From the NCBI GenBank assembly GCA_003551945.1, contig PUNZ01000133.1, positions 1-25,892 on the forward strand: a stretch of 25,892 nucleotides of DNA, in the 5' to 3' direction. This DNA comes from Halovenus sp. GTDB taxonomy: Archaea; Halobacteriota; Halobacteria; Halobacteriales; Haloarculaceae. Both the position numbers and the translations under genes were made by a program. The notes under the pieces were generated by a model. It was not told where the DNA came from. It searched no databases and saw only the letters and a program-made list of their open reading frames with translations. Positions 7,519 through 16,107 of this stretch are shown piece after piece (positions within the stretch are counted from its first letter, which is position 1; each line of letters starts with the position of its first letter).

Positions 7519-10500
7519 TGACCCGAGCAAACCGGACCGGTCAACTCGGCCGGATGAACCATCAGTTCTGGCGGCCACCTGTTGTGCGTCTCTTTCGCTT
7601 GTGAACGGGTGGGTCCACGCTTCATCTGTCTGGCCAGCAGCGTTTTCGGCTTCTACCCGAATTACGTACGATTTCGTCGGATCGCCCGTGACGTTCGGCG
7701 GCATCATGAGTTGTTCCGGTACTGCGACATACTCATCGACACCATCTCGGAGGCCTGACCCCGACGACAGTAGGATCTCAGTTTGGAAGACAACGTCCTC
7801 ATTTGGGCGATCTGTTCTCCCGCCACCAGTTCGGAGTTGTACCGTGAGCTGGGTGAGTGATCGACTACAATCAATCGCTCGAAGCTCGCCGATCTCTAAC
7901 TGCTGGTTGGTGAAATCCACTTTGGGGCCCTTTAGTGTCGTAATTCTCGGCGTTCTGCGACACCAAATAAGAAACGCCCGCCAGTTAACCATCCGATACG
8001 TCATCACCAGTCCAGTGAGCGCCGAAAGCGACACCAGAACTGTCACTAGAATCCCGACCTCATTTGTAGCCTCCTCAAGAAACCCGGTTGGGCCGACACC
8101 GACGGTGATTTCGGTGCGTGATTGCCCACCGTATTCATCTACGGCGATAACCGTGACTACGTGTTCACCGTGTTCGAGGACATGTGTGGCCTCCGCTCCC
8201 GTTGCTGTCGTTCCATCGGGGAACTCCCACGTCAGATCGACGGCTCCGACCTCATTTTTTATATCGGACTCAAGTGTTACTTCCACCTGTTCATCACCGC
8301 TCGCTGCGGTCTCACTGACTGTTGGAGTGGCAATCGGGATGTCATCGACGATAACTGGTTGTTCGGCTGTCGCGCTCTGGCCGAGTGCGTCAGTGACAGT
8401 CAGTTTGACGAGTTGCTCACCGGGTTCACTGAAAGCGTGATCGACCTCCTGTCCCGTTTTAATTGTCCCATCCGGGAACTCCCATGTGTATTCAACATCT
8501 GGTTTAATAAACACCGCAAACGGCGAGAACGAGTCTGTCTCTGCGCGGGCAATAAGGCGACCATCGCGTATGGACACCTCAGTCGACAAGAGCTCCCATC
8601 CATCCCCCGTGAAGTGGCCCACAGCGACGTCATCCGTTTCTGCCTCGGTCTGTTCAATGAGGGTCCGGGAGGCTGCCAGTTCAACTTCACCACCGGTTGC
8701 CGATTCATCGCTTGGTGTCACTGAGACTGCCTCCGTCACCCGGGTGGCATCGGTAACGGCTGACCCGGTTGAGCCAACTGTCGACCGCTGTCCACTGAAT
8801 GTGGTGTCGGTCTCGGTTACCGTTACTGGCTCCCCGCTGGCTGCGGCTGCATCTTGATCAAACTGGACGTTCGTGACCTCGGCGTCATTTATTATCGCCT
8901 CATCCTCGGCAACTGTGGACCCTGATTGCACCTCACCATCAGCGGCGGCTTCAGTATCCGCTGCAACCTCCGTTTCGGTCTCACCGTCCTCGGAGACCAA
9001 CTCGCCGCCGGTGTCCGCTCCGGTGGCGGTGGCTACTTGTTCACTGTCCACGGTTTCGCTAACGGTGGTCGGATCAAGCTCAGCAACCTCCGTTGCGACA
9101 TCGCCTCCGATCTCTATGTTCGCCCCCACGTCAATCTGTGCCGTCGGTTGATCCTCGGCCGTTGCTTCGATCGCTTCGATTTCGTCCTGTGACAGTGGCG
9201 CTGTGTCGACGTCACCGACATCACCATCGTCTTCACCATCGGTATCAACCGTCGCATCGACCACCTCGATCGGCGACGGGTCGCCATCTCCGTCGCTGAC
9301 ATCCTCATCAGGGCTGGGGTCGTCGACCGCTGCGTCATCAGTCTGTTCTGGCTCCGACGATCCGGAGGTATCTTCATCCACGTTCACTACGCGGTGTGTG
9401 TCATCGGTCTGGTCCGTGCCGTCGTTCACAGTAAGGGTAAACTCGCGCTCACCCGGCTCTGTGAGCGTCCACTCGGTCGCAAACCCACTGGACAGGGTCT
9501 CGGTCTCATTGTCCGCCCAGCTGTACGTGACGGCGGGGTCATCGACGAGCGCAAAGATCGCCCCCGGCTCGAATGCGGTTTCCGCGCTCACGACCGTCTC
9601 TTCGCTTCTCGTCTGCACTTCCGTCTCAAGGATCTTCCAATCGTGTGTCCCGCTCGGACTGTACACCACCTGTAGATCCTCGGCCGCCGCGCCGGTAGCT
9701 CCAAGCTGCGAGTCATCCACGGTGAATGCTACCGGCTCCGAGTCGGTCGTCGCTGAACGCAATTCGACTGGGTCCGTCACCAGCGCGTCACTCGGCGACT
9801 CGGAGTCGGTGAGTGAGGCTAAACCGGAGACGGTCGTCCCATCGGCCGTGAGCACCACTGAGTCACCCGACATGACGGATTCGGCGGACACAGTAGCACT
9901 TGCGCTCGGGGGAGGTGGATCGTCCGGATCAACTTGGTCGTCAGGTAGGTTCGCCACCGGTGCTGCCGTCGCGTTTGCAGCGTGTGATTCCTCACCCACA
10001 GTGATATCGCTTATCCCGTCCGGGAGGGCGTCGAACGCTGCCTCAATGGTGATGGTTGCCTCCAAGACCTCATCCACACTCACCGACGGCGAGGTCGTGT
10101 CCACCAGCAACCCAAGCTCGGTCCCTTCACCGGGATCTAATTGTATCGTGTCGGCCGTAGCCGTCGGCGTCGTCTTATATAAGCTGACGTTTGCATCGGT
10201 CTCCGTCTCGAGCTCAGTCGTAACCGTGAGCGGCTGATCGACTGTCTCGCTGTATGAGAGTTCAACTAACCCATTAAACGTTGTTTTGGCGTTTGTGTTG
10301 ACGCCGGGGTCATCGATCTCGATGTGGACGTCGCCGTCATCCCCGTTTTCATCCGTCACAACGGTGACGTACGGACTATCCGCGTCGACTGGCTGGATTT
10401 CTACGTCCGGTGGGTCGTCCGGGAACAGCTCATCGACCTCGGCAGCGGGAACGCCGACGAGCACGCCGGGGACGCAGAGAAACCCGACGATACAGACGAA

Positions 10501-10530
10501 CACAAACGGGTTGACCGATGGGAGTTTCAT
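7504..10530 (-). CDS. Large PKD-repeat surface protein with membrane anchor and cytoplasmic domain
   Basis: Protein of 1008 residues (start at the ATG at 10530, which gives a clean signal peptide MKLPSVNPFVFVCIVGFL; a GTG at 10635 adds a non-signal leader). Order: signal (1-30); a TasA/DUF1102-like beta domain (about 40-165, with LDPGEGTELGLLVDTT); a PGF-pre-PGF-like segment (about 290-330); a first PKD-like domain (333-384); a long Asp/Glu/Thr/Ala linker (385-600); a second PGF-pre-like segment (639-674); PKD domains at 678-729 and 764-810 (each with WEFPDGT); one membrane helix (about 823-846); and a 160-residue cytoplasmic part. It probably forms a long cell-surface stalk tied to the membrane. 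It sits between the DUF1102 and DUF5305 genes, so it is likely an anchor or receptor for the secreted subunit. The last residues may be altered by the hairpin at 7495-7514. Confidence 0.85.
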   Translation of the reverse strand: MKLPSVNPFVFVCIVGFLCVPGVLVGVPAAEVDELFPDDPPDVEIQPVDADSPYVTVVTDENGDDGDVHIEIDDPGVNTNAKTTFNGLVELSYSETVDQPLTVTTELETETDANVSLYKTTPTATADTIQLDPGEGTELGLLVDTTSPSVSVDEVLEATITIEAAFDALPDGISDITVGEESHAANATAAPVANLPDDQVDPDDPPPPSASATVSAESVMSGDSVVLTADGTTVSGLASLTDSESPSDALVTDPVELRSATTDSEPVAFTVDDSQLGATGAAAEDLQVVYSPSGTHDWKILETEVQTRSEETVVSAETAFEPGAIFALVDDPAVTYSWADNETETLSSGFATEWTLTEPGEREFTLTVNDGTDQTDDTHRVVNVDEDTSGSSEPEQTDDAAVDDPSPDEDVSDGDGDPSPIEVVDATVDTDGEDDGDVGDVDTAPLSQDEIEAIEATAEDQPTAQIDVGANIEIGGDVATEVAELDPTTVSETVDSEQVATATGADTGGELVSEDGETETEVAADTEAAADGEVQSGSTVAEDEAIINDAEVTNVQFDQDAAAASGEPVTVTETDTTFSGQRSTVGSTGSAVTDATRVTEAVSVTPSDESATGGEVELAASRTLIEQTEAETDDVAVGHFTGDGWELLSTEVSIRDGRLIARAETDSFSPFAVFIKPDVEYTWEFPDGTIKTGQEVDHAFSEPGEQLVKLTVTDALGQSATAEQPVIVDDIPIATPTVSETAASGDEQVEVTLESDIKNEVGAVDLTWEFPDGTTATGAEATHVLEHGEHVVTVIAVDEYGGQSRTEITVGVGPTGFLEEATNEVGILVTVLVSLSALTGLVMTYRMVNWRAFLIWCRRTPRITTLKGPKVDFTNQQLEIGELRAIDCSRSLTQLTVQLRTGGGRTDRPNEDVVFQTEILLSSGSGLRDGVDEYVAVPEQLMMPPNVTGDPTKSYVIRVEAENAAGQTDEAWTHPFTSERDAQQVAARTDGSSGRVDRSGLLGSGTHD

Positions 10531-10914
10531 TAGCCATCCCGCTCTTTGTGGACGGTAGCCCCAAGCTGTGAGTGTCCGACTCGTGCCCTGTGTTCGCCCG
10601 ACAGCAGCCGTCTGTCCCGTCGTGTGTGCGTCCACTCGGGGACTACGACGCCAGCGGGCACCACTCCCGCCTGAAACGGCGCTCGTCTAACCACGTCAGT
10701 CGCTACCGTCAGCGACGTTGCTTCGTCGCGACGGATCGGGCGGCCAGTGGGTGTGGCGGTCGTGTTCATTGGGATGAATACACACAGCACGTCCAGCTCA
10801 TGGCTGTGGGCGTTGATATGACGATACGCTCGAAGTGCGCTTCGCCGGTGGCAAGCCCCCCACGGCGGGGGTGTGTTACCTGCGCCGTCGTGGTTGCGTT
10901 ATTCGCCGTTCTAT
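10531..10914 (-). other. 384-base gap inside the fibre gene run, with a GC hairpin
   Basis: No convincing gene. A minus-strand frame of 86 codons (10790-10530) overlaps the next start as TAATG, but its translation is unlike a folded protein. A strong hairpin lies at 10856-10871 (CCCCC/GGGGG, inside GGTGGCAA...TGTTACC arms), about 45 bases beyond the DUF1102 stop. It is well placed to end or attenuate transcription after the secreted-subunit gene. It could equally be an IS605-type scar. Confidence 0.45.
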
Positions 10915-11556
10915 TCAGTCTCCAGTCCCGTCAGCGGTGATGGTCACTTCGTCGTTCTCAAACACATCGGCGTCCTCAGCAACCTCGTCTTCACCATCCA
11001 AACCATCAACATCATCGTCGATCTCGTAGACGATTCCGATGTCGGCCGAATCACCGGGGTCGAGTTCAATCGTGGCGGTGTCCCCACTATCGTCAGCATC
11101 ACCAACTACATCAAGCTCATCCGTGGGTACCACTGAATCACGCACGAGGTCGAAGTCATCGTCTAAGTTGCCATCAGCATCTGTGGTTTTAACGAAGTAG
11201 ATGTTGTCAGCATCTTCTCCCTCTTCAAAATCAAACCCGATTTCGATATCTTCTTCAGTCCCCTGGTTGGTCACGTTGAATGCATCCGCACCGTACGTTG
11301 TTGCATTCACATTCAGCCCTTGGCCGACCTCATCACCGGCGTCATCATCCAGCGTCAGAATGAGCTGTTCATCGTCCATATCGGCGAATGGAGAGTCGTC
11401 TGTCGCCTGAAGTCCGAGCAACGCTTCGGCGTCGCCGGCGACTTCGACATCAGCTGTGCGGTCCGCTTCAACAGTCGTGAACGCACCCGTGCCCGCGAGG
11501 CCGATGACGGCCGCGAAGACGAGCGCGAGTGCGAGGAGTTTTCCTTGTGGGATCAT
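10915..11556 (-). CDS. DUF1102/TasA-like secreted fibre subunit (candidate)
   Basis: Secreted acidic protein of 213 residues. A hydrophobic N-terminus (residues 6-24) ends in GTGAFTTVEADRT, the cleavage region typical of SipW-dependent TasA/camelysin/DUF1102 proteins. The next part ADVEVAGDAEALLGL also fits that family. The body is beta-rich with FNVTNQGTEEDIEIGF (93-108) and LDPGDSADIGIVYEID (165-180), the conserved C-terminal beta segment. The start at 11556 puts the hydrophobic region at the N-terminus; 11631 is an upstream extension. In bacteria, TasA forms biofilm fibres after SipW cleavage, and archaeal bundling pili are TasA relatives; transfer of that role here is inference. It is first in the run with the PKD and DUF5305 genes and divergent from a winged-helix regulator. 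Confidence 0.8.
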   Translation of the reverse strand: MIPQGKLLALALVFAAVIGLAGTGAFTTVEADRTADVEVAGDAEALLGLQATDDSPFADMDDEQLILTLDDDAGDEVGQGLNVNATTYGADAFNVTNQGTEEDIEIGFDFEEGEDADNIYFVKTTDADGNLDDDFDLVRDSVVPTDELDVVGDADDSGDTATIELDPGDSADIGIVYEIDDDVDGLDGEDEVAEDADVFENDEVTITADGTGD

Positions 11557-11957
11557 TGGTAGATTCGATTGTCGTTTGTTGGTGCGCCCCTGAATCGCCC
11601 CCGAACTGCTCCGGAAGACGTCGGCGCTCACTACCCACTACATACCCTACCTACTTTGTAAGCCCGACCTACCGAACCGTTTGGATAGGCTAACGAAGTG
11701 GGAGATACCGGGTAGGCTGACCTAACACACGATATTTCGGGGACTTTCCGTGCCGTGACGTGTCACACCTGAGCTAGAGTCGTCGATCGGATATGCGTCC
11801 TCCATTGGTACGCTAGGACGGAGGGTCCTGGGAATGACAACGGGATAGATAAAAATATACCGAGTAGCTATGAATTGATCACTAACGCATCCGCCCACAG
11901 GAATTAGAGCCCTCAGCGACGGGCTGCTGTCCGTGGTCATCTAAAAAGACCCCTCCC
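11557..11957. other. 401-base divergent regulatory region
   Basis: Lies between the DUF1102 gene (minus) and the winged-helix gene (plus). The left half carries repeated TAGGT-type boxes (see 11644-11724) and a possible minus-strand TATA-like TTACAAAG near 11653-11660. The right half has an AT-rich GATAAAAATATACC at about 11846-11859 that could serve the plus-strand gene, giving a leader of roughly 80 bases. A minus-strand frame of 72 codons at 11722-11940 has no protein-like features. Confidence 0.45.
11644..11724. promoter_or_regulatory. Three TAGGT-type boxes upstream of the DUF1102 gene
   Basis: On the plus strand, ACCCTACCTA (11644-11653), GCCCGACCTA (11662-11671) and GGCTGACCTA (11715-11724) share a CCTA-type core. 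Two further GGTAGGCTGA/GGATAGGCTAA variants lie between and beside them. The first two are 18 bases apart. They cluster in the promoter zone of the secreted-subunit gene, as operator repeats would. No known regulator is recognised. Confidence 0.35.
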
Positions 11958-12554
11958 ATGGCTCACGAAAGCGACACCACTATCGAAGATCCCGCCTCAG
12001 TTTCTGAAGCCCTTTCTTCGAGTGACGCCTACGACATTCTCGCCGATACACGCCGCCGTTATACGATACATTATCTCAAACAGCATGACGGTGAAGACGT
12101 GCCGGTCCAAGAAGTCGCAGAACACGTTGCAGCGTGGGAAAACGAGAAACCAGTCGCGGAGCTTACCGCTCAAGAACGAAAACGCGTGTATATTTCCTTG
12201 TATCAGTCACACCTCTCGACGCTTGCTGACCAAGGGTTCATTGAATATGATGAAGACCAGGGGGTCGTCTCGTTGACCGATCCGGTGAGTCAGTCCGACA
12301 TCTACTTAGAGATCGTTTCACAACGAGACATCCGGTGGGGATATTTTTATTTTGGCCTCTCGGTTGCCGCTGGGGCGCTGTTTACGTTACGTTGGATCGA
12401 GTTCGGCGTGATCGGCGACATCCCGATGATCGTGCTCGTAGGCTTGATGATATTCACGTACGCGCTGGCTGCGGCCGTCCACATCATCAGCAGTGGCCGA
12501 AAGAAACTCGGTGATGACGGCCCACCACCGGAGTTGCGAGAACGACCCCAATAA
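11958..12554 (+). CDS. Membrane-anchored winged-helix regulator (DUF7344-like)
   Basis: Protein of 198 residues. The N-terminal winged-helix domain (about 22-108) starts with AYDILADTRRRYTIHYL, has a linker rich in charged residues, and then HLSTLADQGFIEYDEDQGVVSLTD as recognition helix and wing. Two membrane helices follow (about 128-147 and 155-178), then a short charged tail. This layout matches the haloarchaeal DUF7344 family of predicted DNA-binding proteins. It is the only plus-strand gene in the minus-strand cluster and is divergent from the DUF1102 gene, so it probably controls that promoter from the membrane. It ends only 11 bases from the convergent gene ending at 12566. Confidence 0.8.
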   Translation: MAHESDTTIEDPASVSEALSSSDAYDILADTRRRYTIHYLKQHDGEDVPVQEVAEHVAAWENEKPVAELTAQERKRVYISLYQSHLSTLADQGFIEYDEDQGVVSLTDPVSQSDIYLEIVSQRDIRWGYFYFGLSVAAGALFTLRWIEFGVIGDIPMIVLVGLMIFTYALAAAVHIISSGRKKLGDDGPPPELRERPQ

Positions 12555-12565
12555 AGTGCGATCGC

Positions 12566-13459
12566 TCACTCTACGACCGCAATCTGACCGTCTGCGGTAT
12601 CTACAACTGTTTCAAAAAGGCCCCGAATGAGCGGCTCAATGTCTTCATTCGTTGCTGGATCAACCACATAACAGCTCGTTGCATCTGCCAACTTGAATCG
12701 CCCTCTAAGAAGTGCAATGAATCTGAATACCTTTTTTTCTCCAACCGATGGAGGTAATGCCTTCAGCCCATCAAAACACACGACTACTTCGGACGGATCA
12801 TCGAACGCCGCAAGCATCTGTGTGGTGGCGATTCCGAGTCGAGCCAGCCCACTGCGCGGGTCCAAGCGTCGGAGGTGAACCGATGTGCTATCTGTAGCAG
12901 CCTGCACGCGCTGTGATTTTAGTTTATTACTCCCTTTGGCGTCTGTCTCTAGGCTCATTGCCCGAATCGTTCCATCAATTCGTTGGTAGGCAGGTTGCAA
13001 GCGGCGATCGAGGGTCTGTTGTGGACTGATAATAAGTGCGTCCTGTGCGGAATCAGTCTCAAGCAGTTGTGACCACACGTCGTCAGTCGTGGGCGCCTCT
13101 GATGGCCCGCGGACGAGCACCTGATCTCCGTGGTTGATCTGAAAGCGGTCGCCAGTAGCTGGTGGCTCAAAATCCGCCGTTTCTGTGTCTGTTGGTTGAT
13201 CAAAAAAGTCCCACTCCCGTGTTTCGCGCGGCGGTGCCGCTGAGAGCGACTGGTGGCGTTTTTCGGTACGGGTTGGTTCTCTGTTGGCCGGGGGCACGCC
13301 CTGGGACTCACTATCGACTGACTGGTCCGGCCCATCAATAAAAAACTCCTCAAACACCGACGCAGACTGGTCGCTTGTCTCACTATTTGATGGCGAATGC
13401 TGGTCGCTTCTTGATCCGCGGTCGTCAAGCGGGGTTTCGTGGGGGTGGTGATCAGTCAT
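12566..13459 (-). CDS. Degenerate RecA/KaiC-like protein, copy B
   Basis: Protein of 297 residues. The first 105 are low-complexity, polar and probably disordered. The rest is a RecA/KaiC-like domain: a strand DQVLVRGPSEAPTTDDVW where a P-loop would sit but without GKT; DALIISPQQTLDRRL; SEVVVCFDGLKALPPSVGEKKVFRFIALLRGR (the Walker B-like strand and helix); then DATSCYVVDPATNEDI. It is likely related to the 5238-6236 product, with no evidence of ATPase activity. No signal or membrane helix. A CTAAAAA box 28 bases before the ATG fixes the start and suggests its own promoter, although it follows the coiled-coil gene by 126 bases. Confidence 0.65.
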   Translation of the reverse strand: MTDHHPHETPLDDRGSRSDQHSPSNSETSDQSASVFEEFFIDGPDQSVDSESQGVPPANREPTRTEKRHQSLSAAPPRETREWDFFDQPTDTETADFEPPATGDRFQINHGDQVLVRGPSEAPTTDDVWSQLLETDSAQDALIISPQQTLDRRLQPAYQRIDGTIRAMSLETDAKGSNKLKSQRVQAATDSTSVHLRRLDPRSGLARLGIATTQMLAAFDDPSEVVVCFDGLKALPPSVGEKKVFRFIALLRGRFKLADATSCYVVDPATNEDIEPLIRGLFETVVDTADGQIAVVE

Positions 13460-13486
13460 ATGTGGTTCGAATACCGGCTACAAGTG

Positions 13487-13493
13487 TTTTTAG
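13487..13493 (-). promoter_or_regulatory. TATA-like promoter of the 12566-13459 gene
   Basis: On the minus strand CTAAAAA lies 28 bases before the ATG at 13459, as expected for a leaderless start. Confidence 0.45.
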
Positions 13494-13585
13494 ACGTCAT
13501 GCGCCCCGACGACATCACATGTAATTTCAGCGGATATGATTCGCAGGACGAGAACACCCATGACCTCAGTCGTGAGAGTATGTCA

Positions 13586-14677
13586 CTATCGCTCATAGTC
13601 CAATGAGGAGAATTCTGAGCTTGACTCAGCATTGTTCCAAATCCAGCGGTCGGTCTCTGGCGGTCTGTCGCGCTCCGCTTCCGATCCATCCTGTCCTCTA
13701 TCTGTTGTTGCAGATCTAGGTGGCTCTGACATACTATCAACTGGTCCGGTCTCAAGGGACGCAGACTGAAACGGATCCCACCCGCTCGGTACAACGCCGC
13801 TGAATGTGGCACCGCACGCTGGGCATTCCGGGGCAGCGAGCAGACTCAGAGTGGCCTTTGCACCGCACGCGTCACAAGCAGCCGTATCGATCCCGTGTTT
13901 TGCAGCTGTCTGTTTGAGCTCAGTGAGCTGCTCTTCACGGGCATGGCGACGCTGCAAGTACTCCATATCATTTCGATATGCGGCAGTGACCTCTTTTATT
14001 CGTTCGTCGATTGCGTTCGTTCGTTGCTCAAACCGGGAAAATGCCGCTTCGATAGCGTCCAATTCTGCCTCGATATCTGCCTCAAAATCCGTGTGTTGCT
14101 GTTGGAGTCCCTCTACATCCCCTTCGAATTCGGAGAGACGTGTGTCAACTCTTTTGTCAAACTCCGCCATTGCTTCTTCGAGGTCAGCAACCTCTGTAGC
14201 AACGATTCGTAGATACTGGGCAATGGTTGAAACATCGCTTTTTTTACTGTACTGCTTCGTATCGTTTTCAATGGATTCTATCCGCCGTCGTAGATCGCTG
14301 AGCGTCTCCGCCACACCTGCCAGCTTTTCTTCACTAACCTCATCGGTAGGGGTGTTTTGATCCGATGCTTGGAGCGCTCGGATGAGCAAGCATAACGTCT
14401 CGTCGGCAGGTCCGTTCTTAGTATCCTGTACTGATTTCTTGTCAGATACCGGGATATCGGAGATGTCCGGCGTCGATCTCTTGTCGTCGTCGGCTTCAGA
14501 GGGCTGTGTCGTCGTCTCAAAAGATGCTTTATCAACGGCATCTGCTATGTCATCAATGACCCAATACGCCGAAATCAACTCAGATATAACCTCTGTCACA
14601 GGCATGTCGCGGTTCTCGGCGGTTTCTCTGACCCACGCCATGAACTCTTCTTCTTCCATGCTCTGTTGTTTGTCCAT
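13586..14677 (-). CDS. Coiled-coil protein with zinc ribbon
   Basis: Protein of 363 residues, no signal or membrane helix. The N-terminus (about 9-50) is a short helical domain (MAWVRETAENRDMPVTEVISEL) like a small ribbon-helix-helix or oligomerisation unit. After a polar linker, a long coiled coil runs from about 115 to 262, rich in E/D/R/Q with heptad hydrophobics. A zinc ribbon follows with CDAC (268-271) and CPAC (285-288), then a disordered tail ending in WIWNNAESSSEF. I do not recognise the family. It lies between the signal peptidase gene (101-base gap) and the RecA-like gene, all in the same direction, so it is likely part of the same unit. A scaffold linking cytoplasmic components is a guess. 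Confidence 0.75.
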   Translation of the reverse strand: MDKQQSMEEEEFMAWVRETAENRDMPVTEVISELISAYWVIDDIADAVDKASFETTTQPSEADDDKRSTPDISDIPVSDKKSVQDTKNGPADETLCLLIRALQASDQNTPTDEVSEEKLAGVAETLSDLRRRIESIENDTKQYSKKSDVSTIAQYLRIVATEVADLEEAMAEFDKRVDTRLSEFEGDVEGLQQQHTDFEADIEAELDAIEAAFSRFEQRTNAIDERIKEVTAAYRNDMEYLQRRHAREEQLTELKQTAAKHGIDTAACDACGAKATLSLLAAPECPACGATFSGVVPSGWDPFQSASLETGPVDSMSEPPRSATTDRGQDGSEAERDRPPETDRWIWNNAESSSEFSSLDYER

Positions 14678-14778
14678 AGATGATTATTGATCGGCAATGA
14701 CGGTGAATCTGCACACACCTAGTCGATGTCTACTCTTACTTAGTGTATCGTACGCTTCACTTATACATTTTGATCCGC

Positions 14779-15933
14779 TCACTCCAATCGGCGTCGGAGC
14801 CGGGTGCCAAGCGGTACGTTGGGTTGCCGGCGTCCAATACGGATTGGATCAAACCCAATTAGAATGGTGGCAAACACAATGAACAAGCTCCCAACAAAGA
14901 CATTGATCACGGCGACAGGAAGTAATGGATGAGCAGCGTGTAACGACAGGATCATTGACATGGGTAAGACAGCGAAGTATCGATGCTCAACGATCACTTC
15001 AGAGTGCACCCCTGTCTCTGGTGGCGCAGTTATTTCGACTGGAATTTCTTCCACCTCTCCAGCGGGGACGTACGTCGTTGTGTGATTCACTTCAATGCCC
15101 TCGCTAGCAGGTTCTACCACGGCGACAACCGGCAAACGGCCATTGCTTGGCACCAGATACTCCACCTGTTCTGTTGTTCCTTGTTGTATTACGTCCGGAC
15201 CCGTTGGATTGGTTTCAGAACTAACGAACTCAAATTGATACGCACCGGCCGGGGCGAGCATACTTATCGATAATAAAATAATCAATACGAGCGTCATGAC
15301 GCCGATAACGGCCATCGGATTTATCGCGTTCATTCCACGACCTGTCTGCCGTACCGGATTCTCTCTCGTTCGCTCGACGATAGCCGAGAGTGCGTAAGTA
15401 ACGGCTCCAAAGGCAATCAGAATGTAAAATAATCCCTGAGTACCAAGCACAGCACGCGTTCCGATCAAAATTGCTAGCTGTTGTTGGAGATCACTCACTG
15501 TCGACTCAATTCCCACAACAGCAGTCCCGAGGTAAGGAACAATAATCGGCTGTTCGCCGATCGTGAGCACCGTAGCTTCAACTTGGCCTTCGGATACTGG
15601 TGGCTCGGAGCCATCCTGATCCGTGACGACATTGGCATCGCCTCTCGTGATCAATCCGTCTGCAGTTTCATCAACGACCCGATGAGTGACGATTCCACCA
15701 TCATGAATATCGACAGCGTCAAACACGATGATATCGCCCTCACCAGCCCCACCGGCAAGCACTGAGGGCACTGCAATGAATCCATCTCCCTGGCCGATCG
15801 TGGGCTCCATGCTTCCGGTTTCAACGTATGCTAGGCCCATTGGCTGTCCAAGTACAGCCCCCAGAACTGTAGCTAACAGAAGTGTCAACGGGACCGCGAG
15901 CAATACATATTTAATTATACGAGAGGCGGCCAT
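14779..15933 (-). CDS. Archaeal type I signal peptidase (S26B, SipW-like), copy A
   Basis: Protein of 384 residues that cleaves signal peptides outside the membrane. First helix at 7-29; catalytic serine S41 in TGSMEPTI; GDGFIAVP; GEGDIIVFD; general base histidine H84 in VTHRVV (archaeal/ER-type, where bacteria have lysine); conserved aspartates in LITRGDAN and TDQDG. Past the catalytic domain come helices at about 166-186 and 206-229, an extracellular beta domain (230-335) with HRYFAVLP, and a last helix (338-361) with a basic tail. The large C-terminal part is longer than a minimal SPase. The start puts the helix at the N-terminus; CCAAAATAGG about 30 bases upstream may be the promoter. Its place beside a SipW-type substrate gene (10915-11556) suggests a dedicated peptidase. 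Confidence 0.9.
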   Translation of the reverse strand: MAASRIIKYVLLAVPLTLLLATVLGAVLGQPMGLAYVETGSMEPTIGQGDGFIAVPSVLAGGAGEGDIIVFDAVDIHDGGIVTHRVVDETADGLITRGDANVVTDQDGSEPPVSEGQVEATVLTIGEQPIIVPYLGTAVVGIESTVSDLQQQLAILIGTRAVLGTQGLFYILIAFGAVTYALSAIVERTRENPVRQTGRGMNAINPMAVIGVMTLVLIILLSISMLAPAGAYQFEFVSSETNPTGPDVIQQGTTEQVEYLVPSNGRLPVVAVVEPASEGIEVNHTTTYVPAGEVEEIPVEITAPPETGVHSEVIVEHRYFAVLPMSMILSLHAAHPLLPVAVINVFVGSLFIVFATILIGFDPIRIGRRQPNVPLGTRLRRRLE

Positions 15934-16107
15934 GTTTTATTCTTGTGTGGTAGGGTCCCTATTTTGGTCACCGCCTCGTTGTCAATACCGGGAACGAATC
16001 GAACATTGAGATGATACGTTCCGACCCTATTTAATTGATTGCAGGCGCTGCGTCCCATTCCTTAAGAAGCGAACCGCGTCAGCAGTGAGCGAGGAGGGTG
16101 AAGTAGT

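Noticed and set aside
9203..10237. 344-codon plus-strand frame opposite the PKD protein gene, Ser/Thr/Val-rich
   Set aside because: Antisense shadow of an Asp/Thr/Ser-rich coding strand; low complexity, no domain, and the minus-strand protein has clear domains.
10530..10790. 86-codon minus-strand frame whose stop overlaps the PKD gene start (TAATG)
   Set aside because: The overlap resembles translational coupling, but the translation has no protein-like hydrophobic pattern and no promoter or start signal was seen.
11722..11940. 72-codon minus-strand frame in the regulatory gap
   Set aside because: No motif or helix pattern; it overlaps the likely promoter of the winged-helix gene.
16047..16107. 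Possible TnpB tail scrap on the plus strand (frame reads AVSEEGEVVHRG)
   Set aside because: Too short and without a hairpin or zinc-finger signature to support the claim.
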